The notes beneath the pieces are model-generated. The model searched no databases and had not been told where the DNA came from. It saw nothing but the letters and a program-made list of their open reading frames with translations. A DNA stretch of 64,000 nucleotides. Origin: Cardinalis cardinalis. Its lineage: Eukaryota; Chordata; Aves; Passeriformes; Cardinalidae. The DNA is taken from the NCBI GenBank assembly GCA_014549065.1, contig JACDOX010000023.1, positions 7,086,013 to 7,150,012 of the forward strand, read 5' to 3'. Shown one piece after another: positions 32,641 through 47,000 of this stretch (positions within the stretch are counted from its first letter, which is position 1; each line of letters begins with the position of its first letter). The position numbers and the translations under genes are program-made.

Positions 32641-35600
32641 TGTTCTGTCTTTAATTTCTCACTACCCCTTATTTCCCTCACCTCCCCTTTTATTTTATTT
32701 CTTTTAATAGATAGCATAGGTTGCTCCATTCCAGTTTTTTTGATGCTGTATTTAAAATTATCTTTTCCTAATTGTAAGAGTAGTGTGGCAGGTATTTGCA
32801 GGAGGTTAGGTAACTGTAGAAAAATGTGCAGGTGTCCGTAGTCCCTTGCACGCAAGGCTGTGCACTAGAACTGCATTGCTTGTACAAGAAAGGTAGAAAA
32901 AAGAAGGGTTGAGTGTGTGTATCAGAGGTCGTGCTTGGATCTCNGCCTCTGATCATGGTCTGTGTNTGGGGTTTTTTTGCACTGTGCTGTGACCCTGGTT
33001 CATCACTGGTCTTTTAGTTGGTTTGTTGCCTGCTATGTGCTTGGAGAAGGAAAAGAAAGTTTGGGAATCCTGTTGAAATATATTGTAAACAGCCAACTGA
33101 GTTGCTGGTTGTATGTTAAAGTCACTTGTCAAATTTGAACAGTGTCACAATCATACCTTTTTTTGTTTTCCAAACCAACCTGAGAAATGATGAGTAGTAT
33201 CTGTAGTATGTGTGGTAGTATTCTGTAGTATCTTTTACTCAAGTGCNTACAGGAGGCTGTCAGCTGAGAAGAACAGAGCTTAGCTGTGACTCTCCCCATC
33301 TCACATTATTATTATTTTGATTCCTTTTTTCAGATGGAATTAGGATTTGATGCCCTTTCAAAAAAATGGAAGCTATGAAAAGAATGGAGAAAACAACTTC
33401 TAAGCATTTTTCTTTGGCTTCTCTTTTAACATAACTGANTGAATTAAGAAGTAACTTTTCCTTACAATTTTCAAGAAATCAAAATAAGGCTGTATCATCT
33501 TTCTGACTCAGTGTACAATGTTGGCTAGGTTTGCTATCCCAGACATAGAATTGATATTTACGAGAAAAATAATTTTCTACATTCTTTGGGCTTTTGTTCT
33601 TTGGGTAGGGACTACTCAAGTTTCATGCTAGCACAGTACTCTGCCCTGGTCTCCAGGACAGTGGTATTTCATCTCTTCTAATTAACAGAGATTTTCAAGC
33701 ATTACTTTTTTCCAGTGGCCTGTATTTCATGCCATGGATTATGTTACTTTGCACATGAGTTAATCCTTTTTTATATTTCCTCTCTCCTTTTTTGCTTCAA
33801 GTCTCAGTGACTCCCTTGCTGTATCCAGGTGCCCTTCCCTCCATCTTTGGGGTAGCTGGCAAGGAAGAAGGAGGCATTATGTATTTGCAGTGCTTTAGGT
33901 GAATGGTGCCACAGATTAACTGGAGATGTGGTTTATCATATGTAGATGCTATTCACCTAATCCTTAGATTAGCACTTTCATAACATTTCCAAAATGAACT
34001 ATTCAGTCTTTGTTTCCTTTCATTACACCCTGGAGCCATTGGATCTCCTTGCTTAGCTCTGACTTTTCTCCATTTTGACTCTGTCCTATTGGAAAGAGAT
34101 GTGTGGTATTGAAAGGAAATATTTTGTATGTGTGTGTGATCCCAGTTAATTTCTGTAGTAATAGACCTCACTTTTCCTTGCAGTCTGGGAGCACATTACT
34201 TTTGCTGCAGTGATGCCCTGAGAGCTTGTTTATCTGCAGTACACCATCAACCCGTGTCTTGCCATGTCCTTTCAGTTGAATAATTTTTTAAATTTTTGGC
34301 AGTGATTGTAATGTTTATGCCTATTTTGTGCATTCTGGTAATACTTTTGTTTATGTAAAATAACCTGTTGTTGTGTAAATTTGAAAATGGCAAAAAACTG
34401 TTCTTTGTTGCTTGACGTGACTGTCGGGTGGTTAGCTGGTGTCCCGTACTTCTCATTTGTGTCTGTGATCCTCAGGTGCTGGTAGTNCCTGTGTATCAAG
34501 AGTACAGAGCCAGGACAAAGGTGTCACCTCATTATTGATGTAATTCATGTGCATTTTGAAGACAAATTCCTTCTGAAGTTTCACCTCTGAAATGTGGAGC
34601 TTTTCGTTTTGATAGAGGGTCATTGTTGGATTGAGGAGAGCTACAATAATCCCGAAGCATTCTATGTTTTGTATAGATAGGTATGATATTTCACTGTCAC
34701 CTGTTCTTTTGTATCCGTGTTGAGGACAATTCTGGCTCCAGAATATGCAGCCAGTACTTCAGACAAAACACCCAACTCAACAACAAACTCTTCTGACAGT
34801 TCCCTGTTTCACAGCTATTTTCCAGTGCTTGTTCCCTCTGAATATGATCCTTAAACTTAAGTATCATATGTCATTTGTGTCAGTGTCATATGTCTGGAGC
34901 AGTAAAGACTTACTTCTGGAGCCCTGCTTCTGCAGGCACAGGTCAGCGAGTAACCTGTGGAGTCCCACCAGTAGGAAGTATGACTAATAATGCATGTAGA
35001 GCAGAAAATTTAAAACTTGCGTGGTTTTCATGCTCCTTTGAACTAAAGTGTTTTCAAATCATTCTTTAGCTTATTCCAAGAAGCTGCTGAGGCATTCCTA
35101 GTCTGTTTTGATCCTTAAGAAATGCAGACGCTGACCCTGTAGTTGTTACCCGTATTCATTATCGCAGTCATGGTGTTGTATGATGCAATTTGTGGAGCTC
35201 TTTCACTGAATGTGATCTCTGTCTGGAGTCTGCGTTAGTTTTGGATTCTTCTGAATCATAAATGGTCAGAACATCTTTTTCCAATATTTAGTTGGATGTC
35301 ATTTTGTTAGTCTGAAACATATTCTTTTATATTTTTTGTTTCTTCGTGTGCATATAAGTGTGTCTGTTTGTATGCGCGGCTCTTTCTCTAGGGAGTTTTG
35401 CCTCAAACATTAATGCGCGCCCAAAAGAGCAGAAACTAAAGTTGCTTGCCAATGTAAAGCAAATTTTGGGGGGTATTACTGTAACAATTTAAAAGAAAAT
35501 AGGTGGAGCTTCAGGTGGAGAGAGAGAGTTGAAATTAATTGAGCAAAACCTGTCGTTAAAATAGGAGGCAATAAGCAATCTGTTGTTGAGCTGGGGTGTA

Positions 35601-36383
35601 GTTCCGTTGTCCTGGTGGTACCTGCTGGAGGTGTGTGTCCCTGCCNCTGTCACTCTGGTACCTCTGGTGCCCCGCACTCCTACACCACCATTCTGTTATC
35701 ATGGAGTCTCCTCCAGGGTGTGAGAAAGCTCACCAAGGACAAAGGAATCCAGAACTCCTTCGTGGTGATGTCTGTCCAAAAGCCAGTTCTCTGCAGATGG
35801 ATCTCAGGCAGGTGGCGGCACTCGGAATGATTGATATTTGTAGTATTTCAGGGAAAGACGTTTATCTTGCCCTTTGGAAAATCCAACTGGATCAATCTGG
35901 CTGTTTTATTTGGACACAGGAAAGCCAGTCTAGCCTTGTAACCTGAACACTCACAGACAAGAATAGCACAGACNAGAGCTGAGTGCCCACTATGATACAA
36001 ACTTCTGCCATTTCCTTGTGTGTTAACCTGTCACAAGGAGGAGCCACGCTGTAAAATGACATTTTCGTGTCTGTAATGCCGTGTGTTACCTTGTGCAATG
36101 CAAAAAGAGAGTCCATACCTGCAGCAGCCATTGCAGTGAACCATACCCCTTCTTCTTATTCCCAACTCTCCCAATTTTCTTCCATCTCAGAGACTAGAAG
36201 GTTAAAGTATAAAAACTGAATATATTGTAACAAAAAAAAAANCAACTTAATCCTTTTTCAATCTGTGTGTGATTTTACTCCAGACAAGGCAACTTTCCAG
36301 ATTTACATAAACTAACATTTGAAATGAGATGGTTTTAAGACTCAGAAAACTGTCTAGGACATCTTAGTATGTTAACTTGAAAT

Positions 36384-36505
36384 TATTCAGGAAAAAAAAA
36401 TTCTTTTTTTCATCTCTTTTTTTTCCTTCTTTTTTATTTCCTTTTTTTTCCTTGCTTTTCTGGCAATACATCTTTAATTTTTTTTNAATTTTTTTAAAAT
36501 TGNAT
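36384..36505. repeat. T-rich low-complexity tract
   Basis: This tract is mostly T with short C, A or G interruptions, and N at 36,486 and 36,503. It accounts for the Phe-rich open frame that crosses it, which is not a gene. Confidence 0.85.
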
Positions 36506-38003
36506 CACTGTTTAGGAGTGATATGGGGGGCTCTCATGTGCTCAGAAAGGCCATTGTTTACTCACTCTTTCTGTGCTTGGACCAGTAGAAACTGGAGGCC
36601 ACAGTTAAGATCAGACTGGAAAGAGGTGGGTTTGCTTAAAAAGTAGACTGTTGGAATAAAACATTTTTAGTCATAAGTACCCTAGAATGTTTCCAGCATT
36701 TGATTAAAAAAAAGATCAAGTTGAAACAAGAGGGTCTGAGAAGCTATGGTCTTCCCTTGTACACCTTGCTACTAGTCAGAAGTTCTTGCATAAACATCTG
36801 TGATGAATATTGGTGTCATTTCAGATTCATTTTGTTTGTTTCTGTTTCAAATTTTGAGAGGCATTTTGGTACAAGGCTTCTGAGAATTGTGTTAGCAATG
36901 CATAACCTTGTAAATTAGTCAAGTTACACCATTCAGAGCTTGTACCTGTTGGGTTGGCCAGCCATTGCATTCCCATGGGAGAGAAGCTGGGAATGCTGTC
37001 TCTCTCTAACTTGTGCTGACACAAAGCATCTAATATATACAGTAAATTAGTAGAAGCAAGTNTTAAATTCAGAAGAGCTCTTCCAGCCTTAGGGGGTCTT
37101 GGAGTTCTGAACAGAGCACTTGGAAGTTAGCATTAGTTAAGACTGAACCTGTATGGACACAACCCTAGGTTAGCAGGTGAGAAGCTTAGAGTTCATCCAT
37201 GCCAACATATGCTACATGGTGCCAATCAGTAAGGCTTGATTGTAAAGAGGATTGTGACTTAGTTTTTGCTTTGTGACTGTTCTTATGCTTAAATATCAGC
37301 TGACTCTCAGTGCTATTCTGTAAACTCAGTTACAGAATGACAGAAGTTTGCCCATGTTGGTCCTTGCTGTTGTGCAGTTCATAATGTGACAGGCACGGAT
37401 CCTGTAGGACAAAGCGTGAGACTCCAGCCATTATCTTCTTTCTCTTGTCTGTAATTTGTGAAGGATGATAACATAAATGTAAGTGTATATTCCAGATGTT
37501 CCAGATGGAAAAGTCTCTTTGAGATGCTGNTCTTTTCAGAGTCTCCAAAAAGGCATGTAGCACTCTTATCTTCTCTTAGTGGCATTTCTTACAGGGCATT
37601 TCTTTAAACTTGGTTTTGTTTTTTGGGGGGTTTGTGCAGTCATAGGAATCAATAACTTTATTTGAATTGAATAAAGCCAGTCAAATACTGTTTGGCATTA
37701 GACAANAAGGTACGTATGAGACTCCAAGAAGAGACTCTGCTGAGCTCTAGATGCTTCACATTCCAGACCTTTTACCTTGCAAGTGTAATATTTACTGAGC
37801 TTCATTTCAGCAGGAGATGAAGAGCAGCAAGCCTGTGAAGGAGAAGGGCCTTAGGGGGATTTTAGGCTTGCAGAAGAAAAGCTTGACTAAACTGGTACAG
37901 CATGCTAAATTCTCCCTAGGTAATTGACTTACATGAAGATGTGTAAAGAGCAGTCACTCATGGGCAGTTTGTCCATGCTAAAATCANCATGTAAAAGGAA
38001 AAC

Positions 38004-38036
38004 AAGAAAAAGAAGGAAAGAAGGAAAAAGGAAAGG
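38004..38036. repeat. Polypurine run
   Basis: A 33-base uninterrupted purine stretch of GAAA and GGAAA words. It is purine-rich on one strand but lacks mirror symmetry strong enough to predict a triplex. Confidence 0.8.
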
Positions 38037-41000
38037 CTTACTCTAGCTATGAATGAAAAGCACCAAGCTTTTGTGTTTGCAAATATGGATGGATTCTTCA
38101 AAAGGCACAAGAGTGGTTCCAGCTCTTCTGCTCCTCTGCACGTTTTGATTGATTCCCAGATGACTTCATCAGTTCAGAGGACCTCTGTAGAGGGGGTCAT
38201 GGTCCATGGTTCAACTGGTGCTTGAAATCTTGTTTAGAAACAGAGTTAGTAAATGAGCAAAGCTGAAAAACTGGAAGTCATAGACGTTTTTAATGGGTGC
38301 AAATCATAAAATCCAAAGCCTCAGTGTAAGTGAGGAAGCTTTGCAAAATTACTTTGATATTGCATGTTTCAGTCCCACAGGAGTGCTGCTAGAGAATTAT
38401 TTCAGACTTTTGTCTACCAAGCTAAGTATCAAGGAGAAATAGGATCTAGTGCACTTGGACTTTATTGGATTATGCGTTCATGGTATTGTAGCTGAAAAAA
38501 AAAAGGCTGTGATTCCAAATATGGTGTGTAACAATTGTACAAATTCCTTAATCCTGTTTTCCATTCATTTATGTAGTAATTAAAACCATAAACCTGGAAA
38601 CTATTTTCACAGGCAACTTTCATTTGCAGAGACCTATTTGATTTCATATGGTTTATGGCTGTATATTCAATTTTAGTCTCTTCCTCTTCCAGAGGAGGGT
38701 GAAACCTGATGGTGTTACCTTCATTATCAGTCTGTGCCTTGGCTTTTTTTCTTACAAGTTGTTCAGAACATGACANTGTAATTTTGGGGGGAAAGAGGTT
38801 TATTTTGTTTTGTTCTCCNTAGAGAGCACCACAAAGTGCACTAATGAAACAATAATCATAAGCTTAAAGAGGAAGGAAAGTTTTAAGGGACTAATTGAAG
38901 AGGGAAAATGCCTGAGTGGTTTAAAGGAATGAAATGGTGGGAGAGCTCCAAGTGAGATGAGGCAGCAGAAGTAAAAGAGCTACCACCAACTGTGATGAAT
39001 GACAGATGTGCACCTAAAAACTGTGGTTGTGGGGCTGCATAAATATGCAGATAGGAGGAGGAAAAGGAGAGTTCACAGTTTCAGAGGTACATTGCCTTGC
39101 ATGCAACCTGCAGCCATAGGTAACAGGAGTTGGTGCTCCAGACCTTTGGCAAAAGGACACTGGTCTTTCTATGTTTCTATGTCATAAAAGGAAAAGTAGC
39201 TTAGGACAACTTGGTTTATGGTGTACTCTTACTCCGTAGTCATCCATGACTGAGCAAAGACTGCTGCCCTGCTGGGTTCTGTGGGATGCACTGTTTAGTT
39301 TCGTCTCTGTGCAAGGGACCTGCCTTGACCAACTTCTATCAGTTGAAACTATACTCTCTTCCCATATTGAAACCAAAAAAAAATCTGGGGAGACTTTATG
39401 ACTCTATCTAGCCTGGAATGTAATCTGGGCTGGGGAGGCCTGGAGAGTGTTAGTAGGAGGCGACAGTCCACAGGCCAGCCTGAGAAGGGTGGAATGAGCA
39501 ATCTCTGCAGAANGTGGATGCTCATTTTCACCTCTCTCATGAGGAGTGTGAACTGCCAAGGCCACCAAGAGCAGGAAAGCTGTTACCTACTCCTGCTCCT
39601 GCTCAGGGGAGGCCTTTCAAAACACAGGCTGGGTAGGTTGGGAAAGCAGTAACAAAAATCACATTCCAAGCGTGAGCTGCATGGCGGATTTGATCCTGTA
39701 GGCTCTCCTCAGTCTGAGGAGCATCATGAGGACTGGGTTAAACCTGTGCTCCCTCACTGCTCTGGGCTCTGAGACAGGAGATCCTTTAAGTACATGGCTG
39801 CATGAAGAGCTCACAGGGTGACTTTGAGAAGATTCTGTTTAGAGGGGAGCCTGTGCCTGTGCCCTTTCTGTGAAGCAGAGTGGTGGGCTTCTTGCCCTGC
39901 TACTGTGCTAAATACTCGAACTGGTTTTACCATTTATATCACTTAGATTGAATTCCAGCTGATTGAATTGCCCTGCAGATGTATAAGAGGAGAAATAAAA
40001 TGTTGGACTTGATCAAGAGAAGTGGTATTTGGATTATTCTCTGCTAAGGTAGAAAGGCACATAAGCACAGCAGCTTAAACTAAATTGTGAAATAGCCTGA
40101 GAATGTCTTTTTGCTGCCATTTCCTTGATTTCAACACTACTGAGTTTGTCATGTATGACGGCTTTGTGGTTGTTGTGACACTGTTGGAGAAAATTTGATT
40201 TGGGAAAAGTTTTCTTAGTTCTTTAAATAATTCAGAATGTTTTCCAGTTCTGTTTTTTTCTCTCCACTGCAGCTTTGTTCTGCAGCAGTACTTTTTTGTA
40301 AAGTAGATTTTTGTNTAGTTGCATTGCCCTGGCATAATAAAAACCTTAGGACATATCCAAGAGATTTCCTGCCATGCCCGTGGATTTCGTAACAAAGCTT
40401 GTGATTAGGAGCCTTTCTGCACAGAGGATTAAAATGAAGATGGCATTCAGGGCTTAAAAGGCAGCTCAAGCCATCCAGCACTAAAGGCGCAGGTCGGAGC
40501 CTGTGAGGAGCGTGTTTGCTGTCAGAGTGCAGCAGCCTGATTTTACAGACAGACAGATGGGTGACCACAGCTCACCTTAAAGGAGGTACTGAGTCCATCT
40601 CCTTAGAGAGGTTAGCCCCAAAAGACCACGCTGGTCCCCAGCTCTGGGGGTGCCTGACCAGGCTGGCCCTGTAGGACCAATGTCCCATGGCTCTGGAGCA
40701 TCCTGACCCTGTGGGCTGGTTGGCTTCTCTGCCTTGGGCACTGCTGAGGGAGTGCAGCTTTCTTACCTTACCATGGATGGCGGGTCCCCCAGGGCAGCAG
40801 GGTGCTGCTGCCTTTGGCCTCATGCCTGTGGAAACCCTGGAGCTGAGAGGAGGGAGAGATGCAGAGTGTGCAGAGCTGCCTGCAGGCGTGCCAGGCTCAT
40901 CTCATAGACTGACTGGGAAGATAGATTTATAGCAGAAACAATTTTCTGTGTGAATTTGAGGGATTCAGTAAAAGTATGTCTGAACAAAGCACATTTTTAA

Positions 41001-44000
41001 TATATAGTTCATTAGTAAAATGGAACAGTAGTAACATGGTGAAGCCAGTTTGAATCCTGCTGGATGGGCTGTGAGTGCAAGTGAAATTCATCAGAAGGGT
41101 GTCAGGAAGAGGAAGGATTTAAAAAAATAATAAACATATATAGACTTTCTCAAACACATACACATAAATCTAACCTTACACGTAATCTGCTGTTAAGAAG
41201 GTAAGATGTTTTTTTGAGATAAAAATTATTCGAGGTGACTTGGGTTTGAGGGTGGAGGTTGGAGCACTGATGGCTGCTAGGGGGTTTCAGGCACTGCAGT
41301 CAGCATCCCAATATCTGTGTAAAGCAGTGGGATACACGGCAGTGCAGCTGGACTTGTGATCATGTCTGCCTCTTCAGCCTGCCAGCAGAGAGGTCTCTTG
41401 TTGCAGAAGGTACCACTTCAGTAGCATGCAAGCAGAAGGAGTTTGGGAAATGGAAGAGAAAAAAGGTCTCTGTTACAGGGAAGACTGCTGGTCAGTCCTG
41501 TGAGCAGCAGAAGGTTGGTTTGCTCTGTTTTCACTTGCTGAGGTCATTGCAGCCATAAAACCTCAGCTGAACTGTGCCAGCAAGTCAAGTCTTACTCTGC
41601 CTGTGAGAAAGGTTTGTGTTCCCTGGTGAGCTTTTTCTTTTTGCCCCACCTTTTTTTTTTTTTTTAAGATGAGATAGGCAATTGTACTTGCAATTCTTCC
41701 TTATGATTCCTAGCTGAAAGAGGAGCAGCCTTTAATGGAGAAAGATGAAAGACACTAGGAGTATTTTTCTTACATTCCAGTGTAAGTAGAATAGCGAAGT
41801 GCATACCTGAGACGTTTCCAAACACAACACACATCTATTTACATATTTGATTTCAGTGGTGATACATGATAACCTGGGATTTCATTCAAAGGATCCTGAT
41901 GGGGATTTGAAAGGAGTTCTTCTTCCCTGAATGTTCACAAAGTAACTGCTGAAAGCTGAAGGGCCTTTTGTTGGCAGATAATTTCACTGAGAGGCTGGAG
42001 ACAGTTTCCTTGTGCTGAAAATCTTCTCTGTGCTTGCAGTTGCAGGGTAAATTCCTGGCCCTTTTGAAAGTGTTGGGAATGTTTGGTCGGTGACTTCACT
42101 GGGACCAAAACTTTACTCAGGTTTTGGAGAGGCTTTGGCATCTTTGTAAGTTGTTCTAATGCCTGTTGACAGGCACAGCAGCTTTCCTGTTAGCTTGTCA
42201 TGCACCTTGCCTGCAGAAAAGGATCAGCTTCTCCTGAGAATGGTCATGGCCTTGCTGTGCTGGCGCCCATCACAGGAGTGAGGGACACATCTGAAGATGT
42301 GTTTTTCTGTCTCACTATGAAAATTGCAGTGTTGCATACACAGCAGTGAGATTAGGGGGGGTTCATGTGTGAGAGAGCAAGTGGTTTTGCTGTACCTTTA
42401 CCCCATATGTTTTAACCTGCCACNAGATTAAGACTTCTTTGTTGAGAAACAAAGATAGCTGTAGGGTTTGTGTTTACATTCCCTCTCTTGCTGCTTTGCA
42501 TGACAGGTGATGTGTAAAGAGGACTTTGAGAAGAGGAGAATTGAGGTCAGAACTTTCAGACTTCCTAAAATGCCTGGAGGTTTTTATATGTGAAAGATGG
42601 TCTGGAATGGAAAACTCAGCATTTGCCACTCTCCAAAATAATCCCAAGTAATTAAGTTACCCCACTTAAGCATTGCTCAAATGGCTCAAACTTTAGACCT
42701 GAGAACAGCACTCAGGTGATGTTTCAGTGTTGTTTGCATTGCTCAGCCCCTATGTTTCAGCATGGACAAGGGAAAATGAGCCAACAGCCTGGAAAGCTTT
42801 GAAGGCAGGCAAAGAGAGGAGGGTCTAGTGACTTCATATGGTGGAATTTCTCTTCAGGAAATTCTCATTCAAGCAGTCATAAAGGCAGGGGCAGAAAGTG
42901 TCTGTTGAGCACTGTGCAGGTGCTGTCATGTGAGGTGCTGGTTTACCTCTTCCCATCTACTCTCGCTTTTGCAAATAGGGAAAAGAAATACCCGGCCTGG
43001 GGCCTGTGGGCTACTTTGTGTCCAGAGGGTCTGTCCCCTAGGAGGGATTCCATGCTCCTTTTTAAGAAATAGGAGTATTTGGGAGTGGGCACACCAAATA
43101 TGCCTGGGTTGGAGTTCTGGTTTTGTGTTCCTGAGAGGGGCCAGACAGTTTCCCCTTTCATCTTAGCCAGAGGTTTCAGTGATTTCAACAAGTTTTTGAT
43201 TCTCCTCCAGCTTCAGAAGTTTGGATCCAGGCAGTTGATTCGAGAGGCTCAGTGTTTATTCAGATTCTTCTAGAAGTTAATGCTCAGAGAATTTTGTTTT
43301 ATCGCAGAAGTGATCTTCTGGGCAGCCTTTGCTTACTTCACAGTTGTGGAAGTAAAGTGAACTTTCCTAAAGGAATTCACACAACAGGACACACTCTCAG
43401 AACAGGAGGCTGTAAAGGACCAGGATAGTGTCTTGTAGTTGCTTCAGGACTACTCTCTGGTGGTAAAATAGTTACAAGTTTTTTTTGCAATCTTTTTACT
43501 GATTTACCTTACCATACATCTGGAGATGTAAACTTATACATGCAGTCTGTACCCTTAGTTCCAGGTGTCTTCCTGTGTGTTCCACAGGTGTCACTTTTTG
43601 CTGCAGACATCCTGCACAAACAACTGATTTCCTCCAAAGTAAGTTGTGTTGCTTGTCTGGAAGGACNATGTATGTCTTCCTTAAGTATTTTTCTCCCATT
43701 GCTGAAACACATTCAGATTTTCTAATCTTCCCTGCAATGAGCAGTGATGGGGGACAGGTTTTTTTCTGTGGCAGGCTGCACCACCTGAACTCTCGCTCCG
43801 CTTGCATCAGGAGTGTGTGAGGCAGCAGTACCTCCCTGTCATTCACAGGATCCTGGAGACTGACACTTTTGGTCATCTCAGATAGAGCAGAATGCTCCTG
43901 CAGCTTTTCTCTTTGGTATTAAATTTGACTCTTCTTTGCCATTTGGGTGATGGAATAGCTGGGAACNTTTTCCAAAAGGGATCCATTTGGGGCATCTGCT

Positions 44001-47000
44001 ATAGCCCAGACTCTTGGTGTTGCACCTCATAGGAGATAAACAAACGTGTGTGATGATGACCTGGTTCTTTATTTCCTTATGGAACCCATAGGAGAGGGAG
44101 GAGATAAGAATCCATCACTGATTATTCAGGATAGATATTTTCTCTTCCTACTTTCTGGCTGGTGTGAGTAGTATGGACTTCTTCATACTGAGTGCTGTTT
44201 TGGACTGAGTGTACAAAGACTAGTAGCTTGAAAATAATTGTGAAAATGTGGCAGAGAGAAGATCCAGTGGAAAAAAGGATCTCAGTGAGGGCTTTCTGGC
44301 TGATAAGATTCACTTAAAGCAGACAATTCAGTGATATAGCAAAATTACAGCTCTTCTTACGATGGTCTGCGTAGCCAAATAACAACCAAAGCAGTCACTT
44401 TCAGCTGCAGCATTTAAACACAGTTGATGTTAAACTTGCAACACAATTTGACCCAGCCCAGGGAAAACAACTACAAAGAGAAATTAAAATGTGTTGAATT
44501 GTTGCAACCTTAAAACAGCAAAACAGCAATGGTGGTCGCTTTTCTAGGCAAGGTTTGTTGCCCACTNTAAGACTCACATTGAGCTCCAATGTGCTAATGG
44601 GGATGAAGTGACAGAAATTAAGGGAGCCTGTAATAAGATGCCTTTCTCTTTGCATCTTTATGGTGACCCACGAAGCCAGGACTTAAACCTGTTTTGTACA
44701 AGAATTCTATGCAGCAGCTTTGCTACACCACTAACAATTACTTGAGTTTGTTTTACTTCTTGTCTTTGTGAGAACTTGAAACCTAAACTTAATCCTTCAG
44801 GGGATAATTACAATGTCTCAGAATCTTTACTATGCCAGTTGCATTTTGACCCAAAGACAACTGCAGGATGTTTTTCACCATTACAGAATGTAAAAGTACA
44901 AAAGACAGTTGTGTAAAAGTGTCAGAGTTCATCAAACTCCAGAGCAGTAGGAGTACCTTGAGGGAATGAATTATTTGGGTAGCTGGAAACCTGGCTAGCA
45001 GATCTGTTTGCTGTTGAAGTCATTGCTTTGGCTAGTCATCTTTTGAGTCAGGCTTGGTGAAGCAATGAGGAAGTAGCAGCAGAACCAGAAGGCTCTTGTC
45101 AGATTTTAAGTAAGGAGCATATAATTCATAAATGTGNCCTCCAAAAATTCTCTCTTTGCCTCATTGTGCCTATTTTTTAACCTGCTATGTCCTGGGGTTG
45201 TTTACTTTTCATATATTGTCATAGATCTTAAATGTGTTTCAGAAGAGGAGTAGCAAGTAGTTCAACTGTGAAAAACATGTCACAAAATCTGGTAATTAGC
45301 TAGTTACTCTTTCTCAACCTCCTGTGTTCCCAGTGGGTTTTTTCCTGACTTTCAGTGCACAGTCCCTCCTCAGTAGCAAAAGGTTGATGACAGATAAAGG
45401 TCATACCTCAAAGACAGCTTGGTAGATAAAAACTGGAATATTGGAGTAAGTCTCTTACACTACTTCTGTACTGTCTGACTTGGAAGCCTTGCTGCAAGAG
45501 CCTGGAAGTGATGCCTGAGGAAGAATGGCACAGATGTTGCATGAAAGAGCACTGATCAGCTAATGGAAGTGCCCATAGCTTAATGTCATAGTGGGACAGA
45601 GGTTCAGAGCTAATGGGAAGGTGATGTATGACTGATTTACTCTTGAGGGCCAGTCCCAGTTCCTGGATATGACCTGTGGCTTTCATTATTTGGTCCCCTT
45701 TGATTGCAGAGAGGCAGTTTCCATCAGGATTTTGCAGTCACATCAGGGTCAGGAGGGGTGAGCAGAGTGATTATTATGGACTTCGGGAGCCCAGATGCAT
45801 TAAACAAGCTTCTAATTTCTTGGAGAGACTTTCCCTGGAAAGGAGGAGAGGATTTGTGACTGNGGTGTGCCTGACAGGAAGGATGGGATCCTGCTGGAAA
45901 GATGTGCTGTCACAGCTGACAAGATGTTCATCCTTCCAGCGTATGCTGCTTCACTTACCCGTGTCTGCATGTCTTTGGAGGCAGCTTGACCCAGCTCCTG
46001 GCAGGGACTCCAAAGCTGAGCAGGGAGAGAAATTCACACAGAGGGAGGAGCGATGTCACGTTATGCTGCTTGTTAGGAAAAAACCCATCGAATTTGCTAT
46101 CAGTGAGCTGAAATCTAAACAGCCTAAATGGTCCTAATAGTTAGAGAGGTTAGGGAAGCTTGCCAGAGCATGGAAGGCATAACAACTGCATTTAATAACA
46201 ATCAAGCTACTCTTATAAATATTTGCATGTGCTGCTTCAAAGCCTACTACACGGTCATTCATGTACTGCAGTTAGAAAGATGAGGAGGGGGAAAAAAAGG
46301 AGAGCGAGAAGAAAAGGGCACTCCGTGTTTTGTAGCTGCCATAATAAAGAATGGGCAAAGCACCAGAAAGAAAAGAAAAAGGAAAAGAAACCCTCCAAAG
46401 TTTAATAAACACAAAAGGGAATAAAAATAAATCTTTGGAGCATTTATTACAAGCCCTTGATGGAAGGATTAGATTGATGCTCTCAGCCTTTCCAGTGTGG
46501 GTGTATGTGTGAAGGCGGCCTGTCTGGCCTCTTCCAACGAGAAAAGAAAAGTTGTTTACATTTCTTAACTTGGGCTGTGCATGTAATTGATTTCTTTTTG
46601 TTTCAATAGCAGAAATGAAAATTCAGAGGGGAAAAAAAAGCCTCATTTGGATACAATTGAATTTAGGTCTTTTTCCTCGCCAGAACAAAAGCTCAACTCT
46701 CAGAAGAGCAGTGTCAAACAGAGTGTTTTGTTTCTCCTGAAATGTCAGTATGTGCAGTACTTGTGAGGAAAGCTGTGGAAATGCAGGGCTCAGTTCATCA
46801 AACACAACTGTGCAAGGCAGAAGTGTCATCCTTTTATGCAGGTTATTCCTGGTTTGGGGAATATCTTCAGTGTGAAACAAACTTCCTATCCCTGCTTTCA
46901 GTTTCAGGGTGCTTGAGTGCACCTTGTTCTCCTCCCAGGCGGTCCTGGGGGCCTGTGTACTGTTTTAGATGGTTGGTCAGAGAATGTGTCCAGTGTCTCC

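Noticed and set aside
45676..46137. 153-codon plus-strand frame
   Set aside because: No recognisable domain, no GC-ending codon preference such as the real exons show, and no flanking splice signals.
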